From contig CAWVUS010000282.1 of the NCBI GenBank assembly GCA_963933195.1, positions 1 to 7,057 on the forward strand: a stretch of DNA of 7,057 nucleotides. The letters are read 5' to 3'. This DNA comes from UBA8437 sp963933195 (GTDB lineage: Bacteria; Planctomycetota; Planctomycetia; Planctomycetales; Planctomycetaceae). The notes under the pieces were generated by a model. The model saw only the letters and a program-made list of their open reading frames with translations, was not told the DNA's origin and did no database searches. Below are positions 4,361-7,057 of this stretch, piece after piece; the stretch's first letter is position 1; the number at the start of each line of letters is the position of its first letter. Both the position numbers and the translations under genes were made by a program.

Positions 4361-7036
4361 TCACTTCTCATACACTTCCAACTCGGCCACGCACATTTGC
4401 CCACCCTTCTGGCCGGGTCCGTTGGGTTTGTAGCTGAGGGCTCGCACATACCGGACTTTGGTGGGGGCAAAGGTGTGCTCATATTTCCCGTTCGGGGTTC
4501 CTGCCCCGCGGTGAACATCGGTCCAAGATTTGCCGTCGGCGGATACCGCTATCGCGTATTCGGTGGGATAGCCGGTGGCGAAGAGAATCCGCACCCGGGC
4601 CACAGTTTGTGCCTTGCCCAGGTCGATCTCGAGGGTCCAAGCAAAATGCCCACCGGCCACAGCAAATGAGTTGGGGTCACCGTCCACGGCAAGGGAGGCG
4701 AAGTAGACTTCGCTCGAAGGGAAAAGACCTTGGTTGCCGTCCAGGGACAGCAGCCTTCCCGGCTTCTGCCAGGCCATGTTGCCAGGGATCTGCTTCCCGC
4801 CGGCTCTCGCCGTCGGCTTGAACGGAGCAAGTCTCGGAACCTCGCTTTCCGGCAACGGTTGTTTGAATTCGATGCGAATGATGGTGTCAGCGATGTCCTT
4901 CTTCACTCCGGTCAAGTCGATGGTCACTCCGTCACCCTGGGGGGCGAATTTCAGCGACCGGTTTTCGTTCATCCAGACCACCCGCCGGACTTGGGATGCA
5001 GCGAGGGGTTTCGCAGTCAACTGGCCCGCGGAAGGCAGGCCGGTCTTGCCGCGGGGGTTCTCCAGCAGATGCAAATACAGGTTCCGGCGATCGATGGAGA
5101 TGACGTTATACCCCCACGCAGCTCCGCGGAGCGGGCCGGGGTTGACGTTCGTGTAGGCTGGCCGCAGCGATGGCAGGCCCCTGGGATTTGCCCAATCCGC
5201 AAGTTGCTGATGGATATGGACAGTGGAATTGTGTTGCAGGGAAGTTGGCGGAAACGGGGCCCCGGCCTTCTTTGCCCAGATTGCGGAGCTACTGACGGTG
5301 TGATCGAAGTCGACAATGTATCCCTCCCCGACCAGGCTGATGACTTCCTTCACGTAATCCGGCCAGTTCCTCTTTTCGGTAGGAGTCGGGTTGACGGTGA
5401 GCCAGCTGTCCACGTTGTAGGTCTTGGGCCAGTCGGCCAGCATGGGGTAGAGCCAGTTCAGGTATTCCCCCGGCCAGAGGTGCCACACGGATTCGCGACA
5501 CTCCTGGCAAAGAAGATCCCAGTCTCCATTTTGCGGCATGTTCGTGCCGTTCAGGATCAGCACGCACTGCGGATCGTAACTGCGGATCATGCTGTACCAG
5601 GCATCGGTGTCCGGGTAGTGCTGGGGCGGGCCTCGCCAGTCGAAGAAGAAGCTGGCCGGCTGGTATCGCCGCATCGCGTCCTCCAGGATCAGGATCACCT
5701 GGTCATAGCTGAAGAGCGACGGGATGGATTCGAACTGGCCGACGTACATCCCGAATTTGATTCCTTCGGCGTCAAAGGCCTTCTTCAGCCCGGGGATGAC
5801 GTGTGCCGCGGGAGTCTTTGCATGGAAACGCACTGGCCAACGGAACAGCGTATCCCCGTTGCCGTAGGAGATCGGCATGACGTAGCCGTAACCCTGTTGC
5901 TTCATCAACTTCGCTAATTCGGGATACGAATCGGGCTGAATGTTTTCGGGCCCGTGAATCAAGGCAGTGAGCCGGGCCTTCTCCACAGCACGCGTAGGGT
6001 TCTCTTTGACATTCAGTACAAGTCGTTTTTCGGCAGACGCGCCTTCGGCGTCGCGTACCTGGACCACCAGGGGATATTCGCCCAGCCGAACAGTCGGATC
6101 GACTCGGCCGACGATGCGGCCCTCTGCGGTCAGGATCAGCCCCGTCGGCAGCTTTCCCTGAACCAGACGCCACCGGAATGGTGCCCGTTTTCCTTCGGCG
6201 TTCAGTCGAAATTCCGAAGCCTGCGGCCAGGCATAATTGAACTGTGACAGTTCCGGGACCCTTTTCGCCAATGCTTCGACACCCGGGACCTGGAACTTCA
6301 CGTAGGACCAGCTGCGACGGGCAGTGGGCAGGGCCGGCGTCGTCACGGCCAACTTTTTAGCCGGGCCGCCCACCGAAAAGATCAGGTCAGGGATCGAGTT
6401 GCCCTGGTCATTGGAGAGACGGGCGTAGAACCCGAGGAGACCCTCGGCGCGGTTTCCCACCTTGAGTAGGAGCGAATTCCATCCGGCCCGCAGGGAGACA
6501 GTCCGCATCATCGCGTCCTTCAGCCGGAACTGTACTCCCGACCGATAGAGGGCTTTGCGGCGAGAACCATGCGGCCCAGGAGCGGGCCCGGGCGGGACGT
6601 CTGATGGTGTCGGCAACGTCACCACTTGCCCGTTGATCCTGGCAGACCACTCGTGATTCACACCCACTCGGAGTTCGACCTGTTGCGCCCGCGAGCTCCA
6701 GACCCATGTGTGCAGGTAGGCCATTCGTCCGTCGCGAGGATCGTCCTGCTTGACGAAGAAGTAGCTGAAGAGATCCTGGTAATCGTCATAGTTACGCGAG
6801 AAAGTCCGGTCGTCGAAGAACCGCCATGTCTTTCCGGCCACCTGTTCGCCAGTTCGCGGCCGGATCGTGGCCTCGCCGATCAGGTCGGCCTTCATCCCAA
6901 AGCCTTCCCGGTTGTCGAAGGTTCCGAGGACAAGCCAGGTGTTGATGAAAGGCGCGTCTCCGGGGGCCCAGTTTGCTGAAACGGGCGCTGCGAGCAATGC
7001 CGCCAATACAGGAACTATCAGGAATTTCGCTTTCAT
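4361..7036 (-). CDS. Secreted multidomain GH29-like (alpha-L-fucosidase-like) protein with C-terminal F5/8 type C domain
   Basis: Probable exported glycosidase acting on fucosylated or related glycans. Residues 1-21 are a clear signal peptide (cleavage after VSA). Residues about 25-205 form a galactose-binding-like beta-sandwich opening with WLVLGTF (34-40). Residues about 255-345 are a putative Ig-like domain (PTGLILTAEGRIVG, 297-310). Residues about 352-600 resemble the GH29 barrel: GIKFGMYVG (425-433) matches the family's GLKFGLYYS strand, and ASFFFDWRG (461-469) matches the nucleophile strand, making Asp466 the likely nucleophile. The usual KHHDGF motif is replaced by SYGNGDTLF (390-398), so the His pair that contacts fucose in characterised GH29 enzymes is absent. 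Residues about 684-730 look like the barrel's C-terminal beta domain. Residues about 770-889 are an F5/8 type C/CBM32-like domain (AVDGDPNSF, WTLEIDLGKAQTVARVRI, VRYVRAL, ELEVYE). The ATG directly follows an in-frame TAG (7039-7037), so the start is firm; a weak purine run GCAGAGAA lies upstream. At 891 residues it is much longer than a minimal GH29 (about 450). Fucose specificity is uncertain. Confidence 0.85.
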   Translation of the reverse strand: MKAKFLIVPVLAALLAAPVSANWAPGDAPFINTWLVLGTFDNREGFGMKADLIGEATIRPRTGEQVAGKTWRFFDDRTFSRNYDDYQDLFSYFFVKQDDPRDGRMAYLHTWVWSSRAQQVELRVGVNHEWSARINGQVVTLPTPSDVPPGPAPGPHGSRRKALYRSGVQFRLKDAMMRTVSLRAGWNSLLLKVGNRAEGLLGFYARLSNDQGNSIPDLIFSVGGPAKKLAVTTPALPTARRSWSYVKFQVPGVEALAKRVPELSQFNYAWPQASEFRLNAEGKRAPFRWRLVQGKLPTGLILTAEGRIVGRVDPTVRLGEYPLVVQVRDAEGASAEKRLVLNVKENPTRAVEKARLTALIHGPENIQPDSYPELAKLMKQQGYGYVMPISYGNGDTLFRWPVRFHAKTPAAHVIPGLKKAFDAEGIKFGMYVGQFESIPSLFSYDQVILILEDAMRRYQPASFFFDWRGPPQHYPDTDAWYSMIRSYDPQCVLILNGTNMPQNGDWDLLCQECRESVWHLWPGEYLNWLYPMLADWPKTYNVDSWLTVNPTPTEKRNWPDYVKEVISLVGEGYIVDFDHTVSSSAIWAKKAGAPFPPTSLQHNSTVHIHQQLADWANPRGLPSLRPAYTNVNPGPLRGAAWGYNVISIDRRNLYLHLLENPRGKTGLPSAGQLTAKPLAASQVRRVVWMNENRSLKFAPQGDGVTIDLTGVKKDIADTIIRIEFKQPLPESEVPRLAPFKPTARAGGKQIPGNMAWQKPGRLLSLDGNQGLFPSSEVYFASLAVDGDPNSFAVAGGHFAWTLEIDLGKAQTVARVRILFATGYPTEYAIAVSADGKSWTDVHRGAGTPNGKYEHTFAPTKVRYVRALSYKPNGPGQKGGQMCVAELEVYEK
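6974..7036 (-). other. Sec signal peptide of the GH29-like protein
   Basis: Residues 1-21 have a positive n-region (Lys2, Lys4), a hydrophobic core FLIVPVLAALLAA and a V-S-A end before Asn22-Trp23, a standard signal peptidase I site. This places the enzyme in the periplasm or outside the cell. Confidence 0.85.
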
Positions 7037-7057
7037 CTAATTCTCTGCAGGAATGAG
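7037..7057 (-). promoter_or_regulatory. Leader edge with weak ribosome-binding site for the GH29-like gene
   Basis: Read on the minus strand, these 21 bases carry the purine run GCAGAGAA starting about 13 bases before the ATG, then TTAG, whose TAG is in frame and abuts the start codon. The run matches the anti-Shine-Dalgarno poorly. No promoter is visible in so short a stretch; it must lie beyond the right edge. Confidence 0.35.

Noticed and set aside
4730..5917. A 395-codon open frame on the plus strand
   Set aside because: It is antisense to the GH29-like barrel and beta domains. It is explained by high GC at third positions and has no domain motif or plausible ribosome-binding site.

Overview
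The window is a short, densely coded stretch of moderately GC-rich bacterial DNA with three large genes. All three look like exported proteins concerned with complex carbohydrates. Three things point to a planctomycete, or less likely a relative in the PVC group: an SGNH esterase fused to an FG-GAP/VCBS propeller with repeated WFENPG-type motifs, multidomain secreted glycosidases with a galactose-binding-like front end, and weak or absent Shine-Dalgarno sequences. A GC-rich palindrome lying across the stop codon of the first gene also resembles a dispersed repeat I associate with planctomycete genomes. This assignment is inference; no rRNA or marker gene is present.

Layout: (1) From the left edge to 2347 (+) runs an SGNH/GDSL hydrolase followed by a seven-repeat calcium-binding beta-propeller. 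Its frame is open to the window edge, so the true start and probably a signal peptide lie outside. (2) A GC-rich hairpin covers its stop codon, followed by a 92-bp spacer. (3) At 2440-4311 (+) is a secreted protein of no recognised specific family, with a TIM-barrel glycosidase-like N-terminal half and a C-terminal class-I-glutamine-amidotransferase-like (ThuA/trimerisation-type) domain. (4) A 49-bp convergent spacer has no obvious terminator. (5) At 7036-4361 (-) is a secreted multidomain GH29-like (alpha-L-fucosidase-like) protein. In order it has a signal peptide, a beta-sandwich, an Ig-like domain, a TIM barrel, a beta-rich region and a C-terminal F5/8 type C (CBM32-like) domain.

Together the genes suggest a locus for extracellular or periplasmic attack on a decorated polysaccharide: an esterase to remove acyl groups, a putative glycosidase of unknown specificity, and a divergent fucosidase-like enzyme. 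No transporter, sulfatase or regulator is visible, so co-function is inferred only from proximity and export. I see no tRNA, rRNA, CRISPR array, insertion sequence or attachment site. The part most likely to be new is the biochemistry of the second gene and the altered active-site motifs of the first and third genes.
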